Below are positions 16,701 to 24,635 of a DNA stretch of 39,331 nucleotides, one piece after another. Positions within the stretch are counted from its first letter, which is position 1; the number at the start of each line of letters is the position of its first letter. Under the pieces are notes generated by a model, which worked only from the letters and a program-made list of their open reading frames with translations, did not search any database and was not told the DNA's origin. Position numbers and translations under genes: made by a program. The stretch comes from Cellulosimicrobium funkei. GTDB lineage: Bacteria > Actinomycetota > Actinomycetes > Actinomycetales > Cellulomonadaceae. Location: contig NZ_JNBQ01000036.1 in assembly GCF_001019615.1 (NCBI RefSeq), positions 1 to 39,331 on the forward strand, given 5' to 3'.

Positions 16701-17962
16701 GGCTTGCCGCGGGCGAGGTCGGTCGTGACCTGCGACCCGAGGAAGTCCTCGAGCGCGTCCTCCAGGGCCGTCGTCGCGGCGTCCACCGCGTCGCCGTTCG
16801 CGTCCGGGTCCTGCGCGACGGCGTCGGCCGCGTCGATCGCGGCGCGCAGCCCGGCGCGCGAGCCCGCCGGGTACTGGCCGTCGCGCTCGCCCTCGCGGGC
16901 GGCGGCGTACGTGACGTCGGCGCGCTCGACGAGGCGCCGCAGCGCGATCGCGGGGTCCACCTCGCGCGGGACGACGGTCACCGCGAGCGAGTCGATCCGC
17001 ACGTCCTGCGGCGACCCTTCGACGGAGAGCCGGAAGTCGGAGCCGTTGGAGCGGTTGGTGAGGATCGCGTCGTCGAGCAGCCACGAGCGCGAGACCCACG
17101 TGCCGTCGGTGCCGAGCGCGAGGCGCGGCGACGGCTTGAACATGTGCGGGATCGTGTCGCCCGGCGAGTCGTACTGGAGGAACATGTCGCCGCCGCCCTG
17201 CTGCACGGTCGCGTCGACGAGCACGCGGTCGCGCGTGTCGAGCGCGTACGCGTCCGAGACGTTCGCGTAGACGAAGCTGGTGCCCTGCGCCCGGCCGGTC
17301 TGCCAGTACCCGCGCCCGTCCGCGGTCCCCGTGACGAGACCCGCCGTCGCGTCGCCCGCGCGCACGGCGATCCCGCGCTCGGCGACGGTCGGGCCGAGGT
17401 CCACGCTCGTGCCCTGCGCGACGACGCGCACGGACGCGACGGAGAGCTCGCCGTCGGTCGCGGCGAGCGACACCTCGGGGTCTCCGCCCGCTTCCGTCCC
17501 CGGTCCCAGCGCCCCGGCGGGGAGCGCGACGACGGTCGACGTCCAGCCGTCGCCGTCGGCGTCCGCCTCCGGCGCGCCCGCACCGAGCACCGAGCCGTCG
17601 GCCGCGGTCGCGACCATCTGCTCGCCCGCACGGTGGTCCACCACGAGGTACCCGGGCACGTCGGCGAGGCGCCCGACGTACGCGTCCGCGACGTCGAGCG
17701 CGATCCGCTCGGCGCCGGCCGCGGCGTCGGTGCGCCAGAACGCGCGACCACCCTCCTCGCCCGTCGCCTGCGCCCCGGTCGTCGGCGCGGTCGCGACCGC
17801 GATCCCGTGCGTGCGCGGGGTCGTCGACAGGTCGGCGCCCACCCCGACCGGGTAGCGGTCGACGTCGACCACCGGGCTCGCGACGGCGGGGGCCACGAGC
17901 CCCGTCACCGCCATGACGAGGGCCGCGCCGGTGGCGACGACCCGTCCTGCTCCAGCATGCAT
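13721..17962 (-). CDS. Large secreted multidomain beta-helix (pectate-lyase-3) glycan enzyme
   Basis: Exported protein of about 1413 aa. Order: Sec signal peptide (to about residue 30), two related N-terminal domains (about 45-185 and 190-335, each with GIAV...GR-x-W-x-T...DAY), a FIVAR-like helical linker (about 340-410), an F5/8 type C (discoidin) sugar-binding domain (about 413-540), then a right-handed beta-helix region. The helix region has two pectate-lyase-3 starts, STAAIQAALYACQDATGGTV and DVTAAIQAALDDTAAAGGG, each followed by YLPAG/LPAGTY. An InlB-B-like repeat (FAGWRD...TAVF) and a roughly 75-residue C-terminal beta domain with two cysteines end it. The ATG at 17962 has GAGG at 6-nt spacing; ATG 17968 and GTG 17977 are alternatives. 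Likely a lyase or hydrolase on a complex acidic polysaccharide. Confidence 0.8.
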   Translation of the reverse strand: MHAGAGRVVATGAALVMAVTGLVAPAVASPVVDVDRYPVGVGADLSTTPRTHGIAVATAPTTGAQATGEEGGRAFWRTDAAAGAERIALDVADAYVGRLADVPGYLVVDHRAGEQMVATAADGSVLGAGAPEADADGDGWTSTVVALPAGALGPGTEAGGDPEVSLAATDGELSVASVRVVAQGTSVDLGPTVAERGIAVRAGDATAGLVTGTADGRGYWQTGRAQGTSFVYANVSDAYALDTRDRVLVDATVQQGGGDMFLQYDSPGDTIPHMFKPSPRLALGTDGTWVSRSWLLDDAILTNRSNGSDFRLSVEGSPQDVRIDSLAVTVVPREVDPAIALRRLVERADVTYAAAREGERDGQYPAGSRAGLRAAIDAADAVAQDPDANGDAVDAATTALEDALEDFLGSQVTTDLARGKPVTVSSGGPAAAATDGDRGTAWTSARDGDAEWVQVDLGAVTEIDEVLVRWTPDYAHVYRVEVSTDGTTYDEVASAGAIDATGVRTRFEPVDARYVRLALDERATQRAAFALTDLEVRRAPAVPVEPRLVETVFPTEDVVVADQVVTDFGADPTGEADSTAAIQAALYACQDATGGTVWLPAGTYRVTGTLEVLPHCTLRGDHPDRAISPDADPLDGTVVVADLPSGDDGPSLFRVGGNAGVVGVTTYYPGQDAADPVPYGFTVELPGRAWQGEQNYMMSSVEHVTMLNSYRGIGISTMAHDRGEGGPGSQVHEIANVRDVVGTALLEGVVAYNGADVGTWQDVTFDNGVWAGAGAAYDAPERAVLDAWTREHGTGLVLGDLEWDEFSGITVADYAVGIRIVKGQRASFTGSFLDTEVRRTDVAVQVEVSDDRWGTAFAGGTLEGSEAAVRNTSGGYVKLTGTDVSGALEGTVHVLEGPDGGVPARPETVLAPRPAERLVDVTKTPYDVPRTPGRISDVDVTAAIQAALDDTAAAGGGVVYLPAGWYTVRGHLTVPAGVELRGSAGVANRDSLELSGGTVLLAYEGGVAPAAPGEPDPSVDETAFVTLAGEDAGLRGLRVFHPENNPAGPDGVRSYPFAVRGDAPGNYVVNVGLTNAWNAIDLTAAADGFLVRRAVGLFLSEGVHVGANEGGTVENVLSNGNVITRLAYGLPGWVEGADLFGQVIDPVAREREVLVRATGSQDLTVLNTFAYGTHDGIVASDGAAVRAFNLGTDNLGPGGHTVDADASSTVSVVNLMRFNGTTSRGPVTIVNPLAIHMATSALGVAADAAEGAAGTVRVEGNEAEPGRYETGSAVAVVAEPADGSAFAGWRDASGAVVSRDARYAFALAADTSLTAVFVVAPTTDVEVEATGRCLAGRAYVAVRARNGGEDPVTVRLATPFGERTVDDVAPGKSAYQSFATRATAVEAGAAQVTVTADGGDVVLTAPYDAVRCG

Positions 17963-18017
17963 GCTCATCCTCAACACCCTTGTTCTCGGACTGACTGACG
18001 CGTGCGTGCTCAGGGGG

Positions 18018-18983
18018 TCAGGCGCTCACCCCCTCGGCCGGCGCCTCGCTCGTGGGGTCGAGCGCGTCGCCCGTGCGCCAGTCGTGGCGCGGGACGAACC
18101 CGAACAGCTCGCGCACCGCGGTCGTGTCGATGACGGACGCGAACCCGTCGAGGGGCCGCGTCACGCGGGAGCCCGGGTGGAAGCGCTCGAGGAGCTCGGC
18201 CGTCGGCACGTCGCTCGTCGTGTCGGGCGCGGCGACGTTGACGACGTGGTGGCCCGTGACGCCCGACTCGAGGATCGCGCGCACCACGTCCACCGCGTCG
18301 CGCGTGTCGAGCCACGTCCACAGCTCCTGCCGGATCGCGCCCGGGTCGCGGTGCGCGAGGTCGACCCACTCGCGCAGCCGGTCGCCCGACCCGACGAACG
18401 GCATGCGCAGCATCGTCGTCGGCAGGCCGTAGCGCCGCGTGACGTACTCCCCCACCTGCTCGGACAGGAGCTTCGACAGCGCGTACGCGTCCACCGCGAC
18501 CGACTCCTGCGCCTCGTCGACCGGGACGTAGGCGGGCGAGAGGTGCCGGCCCGCCCACGGGTACCCGTACGCCGAGAACGACGACGCCGCGACGGCGACG
18601 CGCACGCCCGCCCGGCCCGCGCCGTCGAGCACGCAGAACGCGCCCTGCACGTTCTGGGCGACCGTCTCGTCGTCGGGCACCTGGCCCGGCGAGGCGATCG
18701 CCGCGAGGTGCACGACGCCGTCGACGGCGGGCGCGTCCGGACCCTGCCCCGCACGGAGCGCGGCGTCGACGAAGGTCGCGTCGCGCGTGTCGCCGACCAG
18801 GCTCGCGACGGCCGTCGGCGCGTCGAACGGCGCGCGGTCGGTGGCGACGACGCGGTACCCCGCGGCGGCGAGACGCGGGACGGCGACCCGCCCGATGACC
18901 CCGGCGGCCCCCGTGACGAGGAGCGTGGCCCCGGGCAGGAGGGCGGGCCCGGTGGGCGCGTCGGTGGACGTGGTGGAGTGCAT
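18018..18983 (-). CDS. NAD-dependent epimerase/dehydratase (extended SDR)
   Basis: SDR of 321 aa. The nucleotide-binding motif is VTGAAGVIGRVAVPRL (residues 23-38), followed by VVATDRAP with an Asp that favours NAD. The active site has AASSFSAYG and the catalytic YALSKLLSEQ (Tyr-x3-Lys). TWLDTRDAVDVVRAIL and HHVVNVAAPDTTS complete the extended-SDR pattern. It may be a sugar epimerase/dehydrogenase; uronate dehydrogenases share this size and fold, which would fit a uronic-acid pathway, but this is inference. ATG start at 18983, 61 nt downstream of the MalG-type permease stop, same strand. The next gene (beta-helix enzyme) begins about 56 nt beyond its stop. Confidence 0.87.
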   Translation of the reverse strand: MHSTTSTDAPTGPALLPGATLLVTGAAGVIGRVAVPRLAAAGYRVVATDRAPFDAPTAVASLVGDTRDATFVDAALRAGQGPDAPAVDGVVHLAAIASPGQVPDDETVAQNVQGAFCVLDGAGRAGVRVAVAASSFSAYGYPWAGRHLSPAYVPVDEAQESVAVDAYALSKLLSEQVGEYVTRRYGLPTTMLRMPFVGSGDRLREWVDLAHRDPGAIRQELWTWLDTRDAVDVVRAILESGVTGHHVVNVAAPDTTSDVPTAELLERFHPGSRVTRPLDGFASVIDTTAVRELFGFVPRHDWRTGDALDPTSEAPAEGVSA

Positions 18984-19044
18984 GGCGTGGTTCCGATCTG
19001 TGCGGTGGTGCGTGCTGCGCGGTCGGGGCCGAGAGGCCCCCGGG

Positions 19045-19941
19045 TCACCCCTTCACGGCACCCACCAGGCCGTTGACGAAGTACCGCTGCGTCGCGAGGA
19101 AGAGGATGATCACCGGGATCACGACGATCAGCGCGCCCGCCATGAGCTGGTTGTACTGGACGACGTTCGACGACTGGAGCTGCTGGAGCGCGATGGGGAG
19201 CGTGAACGTCGACGGGTCGTTGAGCGACACCCGCGACAGCAGGTACTCGTTCCACGTGGGGATCGCGGTGAGCAGCGCGATCGTGATGATCGCGGGTCGT
19301 GCGAGCGGCACGTAGACGCGCGCGAAGATGCGCAGCTCGCCCGCGCCGTCGACCCGCGCGGCGTCCCGCAGCTCCCCGGGCACGGACTGGAACGCGTTGG
19401 TCAGCAGCAGGATCGACAGCGGCGCGGTGCCGTTGACGAACGGCAGGATGAGCCCCAGGTGCGTGCCGAGGATCCCGAGCTGGTTCTCGAGCAGCACGAT
19501 CGGCAGGAGCGTCACGACGCCCGGCACGAACAGCAGCACGAGGAACAGGCGGAAGAACGCCTGCCGCCCCGGGAAGCGCAGCACCGCGAACGCGTACGAC
19601 GCGGCCGAGTACACGACGACGACGCCGAGCGTCGTCAGGCCCGTCACCTTGACGCTGTTGAGGAAGTAGTCGAAGAAGTGCAGCCGGCTCCACGTGTCGA
19701 CCAGGGTCGAGAGCGTCGGCTCGGCGGGGACGAGGTTGCCCCCGCCCATGACGATCTCCTGCTGCGTCTTGAACGCGGCCGAGACCATCCACAGGAACGG
19801 GTACAGGCTCACGACGGCGTACCCGACGAGGAGCACGCCCACCACGACGCGCGCGACGACCACCTTGGCGGGGGTGCCGCGACGGCGCGGGGTGAGGGCG
19901 GGCACGTCGGGGAGCTGCGTGCGGTCGGCGACGGTGGTCAT
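19045..19941 (-). CDS. Carbohydrate ABC permease, MalG-type (CUT1)
   Basis: Inner-membrane permease of 298 aa with six predicted helices. The first follows VVVARVVVGVLLVGYAVV (about 30-50). The EAA loop reads DAARVDGAGELRIFARVYVP (about 190-210), which contacts the ATPase. The end NGLVGAVKG is the typical MalG-type C-terminus. The ATG at 19941 shares one base with the TGA of the preceding permease (TGATG), so it is translationally coupled. A small hairpin, GGGGCC-gaga-GGCCCC (19025-19040), follows the stop. No ATPase gene is in the operon; actinobacterial CUT1 systems often borrow a shared MsiK-type ATPase encoded elsewhere (family knowledge). Confidence 0.92.
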   Translation of the reverse strand: MTTVADRTQLPDVPALTPRRRGTPAKVVVARVVVGVLLVGYAVVSLYPFLWMVSAAFKTQQEIVMGGGNLVPAEPTLSTLVDTWSRLHFFDYFLNSVKVTGLTTLGVVVVYSAASYAFAVLRFPGRQAFFRLFLVLLFVPGVVTLLPIVLLENQLGILGTHLGLILPFVNGTAPLSILLLTNAFQSVPGELRDAARVDGAGELRIFARVYVPLARPAIITIALLTAIPTWNEYLLSRVSLNDPSTFTLPIALQQLQSSNVVQYNQLMAGALIVVIPVIILFLATQRYFVNGLVGAVKG

Positions 19942-20921
19942 CACTTCTCCCTCGTGACGCGCTGGTTGACGATCGCGACGGCGAGCGCGGCGAAGAACAG
20001 GAGCCAGCCGAGCGCGCTCGCGAGGCCGAGGGTCGGGGCGAGCTGCTGCTGGAACGCGAGGTCGTACGTCTCGAGGCCGAGGACGTTCGTACGACCGGCC
20101 GGGCCGCCGTTCGTCATGATGAGGAAGATCTGGAAGCCCTGGAGCGCGTCGCGCACGTTGAGCAGCATGATGACGGCGGTCGTGCCCTTGAGGAGCGGCA
20201 GCACCACGGAGAAGTTGGTGCGCCACCACCCGGCACCGTCCAGCTGGGCCGCCTCGAGGACCGACGAGTCGATCGACTGGAGGCCCGTCAGGTAGAGGAG
20301 CATCGCGACCGGGACCCCGGACCAGACCATGATGACGATGAGCGTCGGCAGCGCCGTGGACGGGTTGCCGAGCCAGCCCTGCGGCTGCGCGAGGCTGCCG
20401 AGGCCGAGCGCGCGCAGCAGGAGGTTGATCGCGCCGTTGGGCTCCAGCACGTACTGCCAGGCCATGTAGACCGCGATGCCCGCCGTGACGTACGGGACGA
20501 AGTAGACGGAGCGCAGGACACCGGCGAACCGGCGCGCCTGGTTGAGCACGATCGCGAGCGGGAACGCCACCGCGAGGATGAGGATCGGCACCGCGATCAT
20601 CACGACGAGCGTGTTGAGCGCGGCGCGGTGCACGACCGGGGCGTAGATCGGGCTCGCCCACAGCAGGTCGGCGTAGTTCTTCAGCCCGACCCACTCCCAC
20701 GTGGGCGTGAGGCCGTTCCAGCGCACGAACGAGAGCTGGGCGCCGAAGAAGAGCGTGTACACGCCCATGACGAGGAACAGCAGGAGCGCGGGAGCGATGA
20801 AGACGTAGCCCCACGCCACCTCCTTGCCGCGGTAGCGCATCTTCTGCCGGCCGCGGCGCCGGCCGCCGCCGACGCTCCCGTGGGCGGGAGCGTCGGCGGC
20901 GATCGTCGCGGGGGTGGTCAC
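19941..20921 (-). CDS. Carbohydrate ABC permease, MalF-type (CUT1)
   Basis: Inner-membrane permease of 326 aa. A basic cytoplasmic N-terminus (RRRGRQKMRYRGKE) precedes six membrane helices. The coupling EAA loop is EAAQLDGAGWWRTNFSVVLP (about 220-240). VYFVPYVTAGIAVYMAWQYV and TNGGPAGRTNVLGLETYDLAF are typical of sugar-transporter MalF-type subunits. The GTG at 20921 overlaps the stop of the binding-protein gene by 4 nt (GTGA). Pairs with the next permease to import an oligosaccharide released by the operon's secreted enzymes. Confidence 0.92.
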   Translation of the reverse strand: MTTPATIAADAPAHGSVGGGRRRGRQKMRYRGKEVAWGYVFIAPALLLFLVMGVYTLFFGAQLSFVRWNGLTPTWEWVGLKNYADLLWASPIYAPVVHRAALNTLVVMIAVPILILAVAFPLAIVLNQARRFAGVLRSVYFVPYVTAGIAVYMAWQYVLEPNGAINLLLRALGLGSLAQPQGWLGNPSTALPTLIVIMVWSGVPVAMLLYLTGLQSIDSSVLEAAQLDGAGWWRTNFSVVLPLLKGTTAVIMLLNVRDALQGFQIFLIMTNGGPAGRTNVLGLETYDLAFQQQLAPTLGLASALGWLLFFAALAVAIVNQRVTREK

Positions 20922-22330
20922 TTCGACTGCGACCAGAACGTGTCGATGAGCGTGGCCACGGTCGTCGAGACGGTCGCGACGTCCTGCGTCGCGAGCGGCG
21001 TCAGCTCCATGACGGCGTCGCCCACCTGGGCCGCGTCGTACGCCGCGGGACGGTACGACGTGTCACCGGGGTTGTAGGCGTTCTCGCCCTCGCCGAACGC
21101 GCCGATCATCGCGCCGAGGACCGGGCCGACGGTCGAGGACGGGTCGTCGCCGAGGTCGACGGGCGGGACGTCGAGCGCGTCCTTCGCGAACGTGGCCGCC
21201 ACGTCCTGCTCGGACAGGTACTTGATCCACTGGAGCGCGCCGTCCTTGTTGCCCGTGGTCGCGGAGACCGACAGGCCGGTGAGGCCGAACGGGGCGAGCT
21301 GGAGGTCGTCGATCGCGCCGCCCTCGGGAGCCGGGACCGGGAAGGTCACGATGTTCTCGGCGTCCATCCCGTTCTGGGCGAGGAAGGCGAGGGTGAAGGT
21401 GCCGCCGATGTCGAACGTCGACTTGCCCTGCGCGAACGCGATGTCCGCGTCGTCGATCGTCAGCGACTGCGTGCCCGGCATCCAGTACGGCTGGATCTGG
21501 TTGTACGTCTCCAGCACCTTGACACCGTGGGGCGACGCGAAGTTCTTGGCCGGGTCCTGGCCGAACAGGGCGCCGAAGTCGTCCTTGCCGAGCTGGCCGT
21601 AGGCCATCGGCTGCATGAGCCACTCGAGGCCCGTCGTGGACGACTGGAAGCCGATGCTCACGCCGCCGTCGTCGGGGTTCGTCTTCTTGACGGCGTCGAG
21701 CGCCGCGACGAACTCCTCCCACGTCGTGGGGGCCTCGGTGACCCCGGCCGCCTCGAGGCGCTCCTTGTTGGCGTAGACGATGCCGAACGTGCCGATCGTG
21801 AAGGGCACGGAGAACCGCTGACCCTCCTCGATCCCCGCGGTCTTGGAGCCCTCGGCGAGCGACTGCTCGTAGTACGCCGGGGTGACGGTCCCGTCCTCCG
21901 CGACGGCGGGCAGGAAGCGCGAGCTCCAGTCGTCGTCGACGTCGTCGGACAGGTCCTCGAGCAGCCCGGCGCCCCCGAACGTGAAGTCGTCGCCGTGCGT
22001 GTGGACCTCCATGACGTCGGGCAGGTCGCCCGTCTGCGCGGCCGCCTGGACCTTGGTGATGAACGCGTCGTCGGGGGTGTACGCCTGCACGTCGACCGAG
22101 ATCCCGGTCTCCTCCTCGAACGTCTTCGCGGCGTTCTGGAGAGGCTCGACGTGGGACTGCTTGAAGGTCCACATGGTCAGGCTGTCGGGGTCGCCCTCGC
22201 CGGAGCCGCCGCCGTTGCCGCCGCCACCGGCCGGCCCGCTGCACGCGGCGAGCGCGCCGGCGAGCAGGGCGGAGGTGGCGATGGTCGCGGTGATGCGGGC
22301 GGGGAACGGACGACGTCGGTGTCGGTTCAC
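20918..22330 (-). CDS. Extracellular sugar-binding lipoprotein of a CUT1 ABC transporter
   Basis: Solute-binding protein of 470 aa. The signal peptide starts with basic VNRHRRRPFPAR and ends with the lipobox LAAC (Cys about 36), followed by a glycine-rich linker. The mature part shows SLTMWTFKQSHVEPL, GDLPDVMEV, VPFTIGTFGIVYANK, TTWEEFVAALDAVKK and AFAQGKSTFDIGG, classic family-1 sugar-binding protein elements. The GTG at 22330 has GAGG about 8 nt upstream; longer in-frame starts would lie upstream of the promoter. First gene of the nine-gene minus-strand operon and immediately downstream of the operator-bearing promoter at 22383-22411. Length and fold suit an oligosaccharide ligand. Confidence 0.92.
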   Translation of the reverse strand: MNRHRRRPFPARITATIATSALLAGALAACSGPAGGGGNGGGSGEGDPDSLTMWTFKQSHVEPLQNAAKTFEEETGISVDVQAYTPDDAFITKVQAAAQTGDLPDVMEVHTHGDDFTFGGAGLLEDLSDDVDDDWSSRFLPAVAEDGTVTPAYYEQSLAEGSKTAGIEEGQRFSVPFTIGTFGIVYANKERLEAAGVTEAPTTWEEFVAALDAVKKTNPDDGGVSIGFQSSTTGLEWLMQPMAYGQLGKDDFGALFGQDPAKNFASPHGVKVLETYNQIQPYWMPGTQSLTIDDADIAFAQGKSTFDIGGTFTLAFLAQNGMDAENIVTFPVPAPEGGAIDDLQLAPFGLTGLSVSATTGNKDGALQWIKYLSEQDVAATFAKDALDVPPVDLGDDPSSTVGPVLGAMIGAFGEGENAYNPGDTSYRPAAYDAAQVGDAVMELTPLATQDVATVSTTVATLIDTFWSQSK

Positions 22331-22382
22331 GGGAAGCCTCTCGGTCCACGGGCGACGCCGGGGCAGCGTCGCGGTTCCGGAA

Positions 22383-22411
22383 ACATAAATCAATTCGATG
22401 TACAGTGTCAA
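22383..22411 (-). promoter_or_regulatory. Promoter of the transport operon with overlapping operator
   Basis: On the minus strand a perfect -35 TTGACA (22411-22406) and -10 TTATGT (22388-22383) are separated by 17 nt. The spacer and -10 hold ATAAATCAATTCGATG (22385-22400, read on plus), which is repeated 13/16 at 30395-30410 before the GH39 gene. The core ATCAA-tt-cGAT is near-palindromic. A repressor bound here would block RNA polymerase; the local ROK protein is the obvious candidate. Confidence 0.72.
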
Positions 22412-22502
22412 CGACGGCGATCGGACACCCCGTGGTCCCGGCCCCGTCCACCGTCGCGCGGACCGTCCCGCGCACCCCCGAACCCGCGGAACGAGGTCAC
22501 CG

Positions 22503-23864
22503 ATGACAGCAGCGCAGCAGCCCGGCACGGTCGGCACCGGAGCCGACCTCCTCGAGGTCGGGACCGAGGTCGTCCGCGAGGGCGCCCGGGAGGTGCTCGC
22601 CCCCGCGCCGTGGGCCCCCGAGCGCTCGGGCGCCGGCGACGAGGGCCTGCGGATCACCGCGGTGCGCACGTTCCTCACGGGCCCGCAGGGCTGCCCGTAC
22701 GTCGTGGTGCGGGTCGAGACCAACCAGCCCGGCCTCTACGGGCTCGGCGACGGCAGCGACCCGCAGCGCCCCCTCGCGACGCGCACCGTGATCGACGAGT
22801 ACCTCGGCCCGATGCTCGTGGGTCGCGACCCCTCGGACATCGAGGACCTCCACCGCCTGCTGCTCAACAGCGGCTACTGGCGCGGAGGCTCCATCGAGCA
22901 CAACGCCCTCGCGGCGGTCGACGTCGCGCTCTGGGACCTCAAGGGCAAGGTCGCCGGCCTCCCCGTCCACCAGCTCCTCGGCGGGAAGGCCCGCGCCTAC
23001 GCCGACGCGTACACGCACGTCGACGGCGCCGACGCCGCCGAGGTCGCCGAGAAGGTCCTCGCCGCCGTCGACCGCGGCTACCGGCACGTGCGCGTCCAGG
23101 TCGCCGTCCCCGGACGCGACACCTACGGCACCGCACCCCGCGACGAGGCCGAGGCCGCGCGGCGTCGGGCCCGCACCGACCGCTGGGACACGCTCGCCTA
23201 CCTGCGCCACGTGCCCGGCATCCTCGCCGACGTGCGCGACCGCGTCGGTCCCGACGTCGAGCTGTTGCACGACGCCCACGAGCGCATGACCCCCGCCGAG
23301 GCGCGGCAGTTCGTGCGCGCCGTCGAGGACGCCCACCTGTACTTCCTCGAGGACGCGCTCGCGCCGGAGGACGCCGCCCACTTCCCCGAGCTGCGCGCCG
23401 CCGGCACCACCCCGCTCGCGGTCGGCGAGCTCTACCACGACCCCCGCGCCTACCTCCCGCTGGTCGCGGGCCGGTCGATCGACTTCGCGCGCCTCCGCAT
23501 CCCCACGCTCGGCGGGCTCACGCCCACGCGCAAGCTCGTCGCCGTGTGCGAGATGTTCGGGGTGCGCACCGCGCCGCACGGGCCGGGCGACGTCACGCCC
23601 GTCGGGATGGCGGCCAACATGGCGCTCAACATCTCCTCCCCCGCGTTCGGCGTCCAGGAGGCGGCGGCCTTCCGCGACGCGACGCTCGAGGTCTTCCCCG
23701 GCGCCCCCGTCCCGACCGACGGCCACCTGCTCGCCCCCGAGGCCCCCGGGCTCGGCGTCGACTTCGACGAGGCCGCGGCCCGGAAGTACCCCGTCGGCGC
23801 CCCGCTGGAGCACGACCGCTGGGCGCTCCTGCGCGCCACCGACGGCAGCGCCCACCGCGCCTGA
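22503..23864 (+). CDS. Mannonate-dehydratase-type enolase-superfamily enzyme
   Basis: Mandelate-racemase/enolase-superfamily protein of 453 aa, closest by motif to D-mannonate dehydratase (ManD/RspA group), which turns D-mannonate into 2-keto-3-deoxygluconate. Metal ligands are predicted at Asp257 (HDAHE, with His259 as acid/base), Glu283 (FLEDAL) and Glu309 (VGELY). RVQ with Arg197 and the tyrosine in DTYGT match the ManD catalytic Arg/Tyr pair. RIPTLGGLTPTRKL and APHGPGDVTPVGMA close the barrel. About 48 N-terminal residues have no counterpart in the family and may be dispensable. ATG with upstream GAACGAGG. Divergent from the sugar-transport operon across the shared promoter region, which suggests co-regulation and a uronic- or aldonic-acid product from the glycan. 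Confidence 0.86.
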   Translation: MTAAQQPGTVGTGADLLEVGTEVVREGAREVLAPAPWAPERSGAGDEGLRITAVRTFLTGPQGCPYVVVRVETNQPGLYGLGDGSDPQRPLATRTVIDEYLGPMLVGRDPSDIEDLHRLLLNSGYWRGGSIEHNALAAVDVALWDLKGKVAGLPVHQLLGGKARAYADAYTHVDGADAAEVAEKVLAAVDRGYRHVRVQVAVPGRDTYGTAPRDEAEAARRRARTDRWDTLAYLRHVPGILADVRDRVGPDVELLHDAHERMTPAEARQFVRAVEDAHLYFLEDALAPEDAAHFPELRAAGTTPLAVGELYHDPRAYLPLVAGRSIDFARLRIPTLGGLTPTRKLVAVCEMFGVRTAPHGPGDVTPVGMAANMALNISSPAFGVQEAAAFRDATLEVFPGAPVPTDGHLLAPEAPGLGVDFDEAAARKYPVGAPLEHDRWALLRATDGSAHRA

Positions 23865-23869
23865 CGCGA

Positions 23870-23905
23870 CGACGGGACCCGGTGCCCGCAGGCCGGGTCC
23901 CGTCG
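23870..23905 (+). terminator. Hairpin terminator after the enolase-family gene
   Basis: Perfect 13-bp arms (23870-23882 / 23893-23905) with a 10-nt loop start 6 nt after the stop codon. They are rich in G/C and isolate this gene from the downstream envelope operon. Confidence 0.82.
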
Positions 23906-24060
23906 GACTGCCCGGCGCACGTCGAGCGCGGGGCTCTGGCCGCTGCGTCGCGCCCGCGGGAGAGCTCGACGTTTTGTTTTGCGGGGTTGTGCAATATGGT
24001 GCGAGCCCCTACCTTGAGCCCCACTGTCCGATGTTCGACGACGAACGTTGAGGGGAAGCA

Positions 24061-24108
24061 GTGACTCGTCCCGGAACGACGCGGGCCTCGGTGCCCGCCG
24101 CGGTGTGA
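24061..24108 (+). CDS. Possible 15-codon leader peptide coupled to the lipoprotein gene
   Basis: GTG at 24061 follows AGGGGAAG by 2-5 nt, the best ribosome site in this stretch, and opens a 15-residue frame (MTRPGTTRASVPAAV) ending in TGA at 24106-24108. That TGA shares its A with the ATG of the lipoprotein gene (TGATG). The lipoprotein start has no Shine-Dalgarno of its own, so this small frame could deliver ribosomes to it. A small hairpin (GTTCG-acga-CGAAC, 24033-24046) lies just upstream. The alternative is that the lipoprotein starts at the in-frame TTG at 24048, but the ribosome site would then lie inside the gene. Confidence 0.4.
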   Translation: MTRPGTTRASVPAAV

Positions 24109-24635
24109 TGGTGCGCCCCTCCCGTCGTGCGGGTGCCTTCGTCGGAGTCCTCGTGGGGACGCTGTTGCTGGCCGGTTGCGGCGGCTCCGGCTCCGACGAC
24201 ATCCCGCAGTTCGACGCGATCAACGCCGACGAGGACCTCTCCTCGGCTGGTCCGGAGCAGCGCGAGGCGCTGACTGACGGCGAGGTGACCCAGGACGAGT
24301 ACACGGCGGGGTTCGAGAGGTTTCGGGCGTGTCTGCGCGCTGAGGGTTACGAGCTTCGTGACGTCGAGCTCGTCGGGGTGGTGTGGCAGGGCGGGATCCC
24401 GGCCGAGGCGGTCGACTCCGGAGTCGAGAAGACCTGCTACGACCGCGACCTCAAGTTCGTCGACGTCGTCTGGCAGTCCTCGAACCAGGAGGAGACGTCG
24501 CTGCTGGACGCGCTGAGGTACTGCCTGCAGGAGCGCGGGCTGGGCGTCCCGTCGACGCTCGCGGAGGCGCAGCGCGCCGTGGCCGGCGCCGGGCTGGACG
24601 AGGCGTCGTGCGTCGCGGAGTACGACGCCCTGTGA
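24108..24635 (+). CDS. Small cysteine-rich lipoprotein of an ABC export module
   Basis: Exported lipoprotein of 175 aa. Basic RPSRRAG, a hydrophobic stretch and lipobox LLAGC (Cys near residue 23) anchor it outside the membrane. The mature part has four cysteines, in RACLRAEGY, EKTCYDRDL, LRYCLQERG and EASCVAEYD, suggesting two disulfides in two similar halves (C-L-x-x-x-G followed by a partner Cys). I recognise it only as the lipoprotein that often precedes PG-binding/ABC/FtsX genes in actinobacteria; no function is known to me. Its stop overlaps the next GTG (GTGA), starting a tightly coupled four-gene operon. Confidence 0.78.
   Translation: MVRPSRRAGAFVGVLVGTLLLAGCGGSGSDDIPQFDAINADEDLSSAGPEQREALTDGEVTQDEYTAGFERFRACLRAEGYELRDVELVGVVWQGGIPAEAVDSGVEKTCYDRDLKFVDVVWQSSNQEETSLLDALRYCLQERGLGVPSTLAEAQRAVAGAGLDEASCVAEYDAL

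Noticed and set aside
13394-17998. Plus-strand open frame of over 1500 codons opposite the beta-helix gene
   Set aside because: R/G/A/D-rich, lacks domain features, and is the expected antisense shadow of a GC-rich gene on the other strand.
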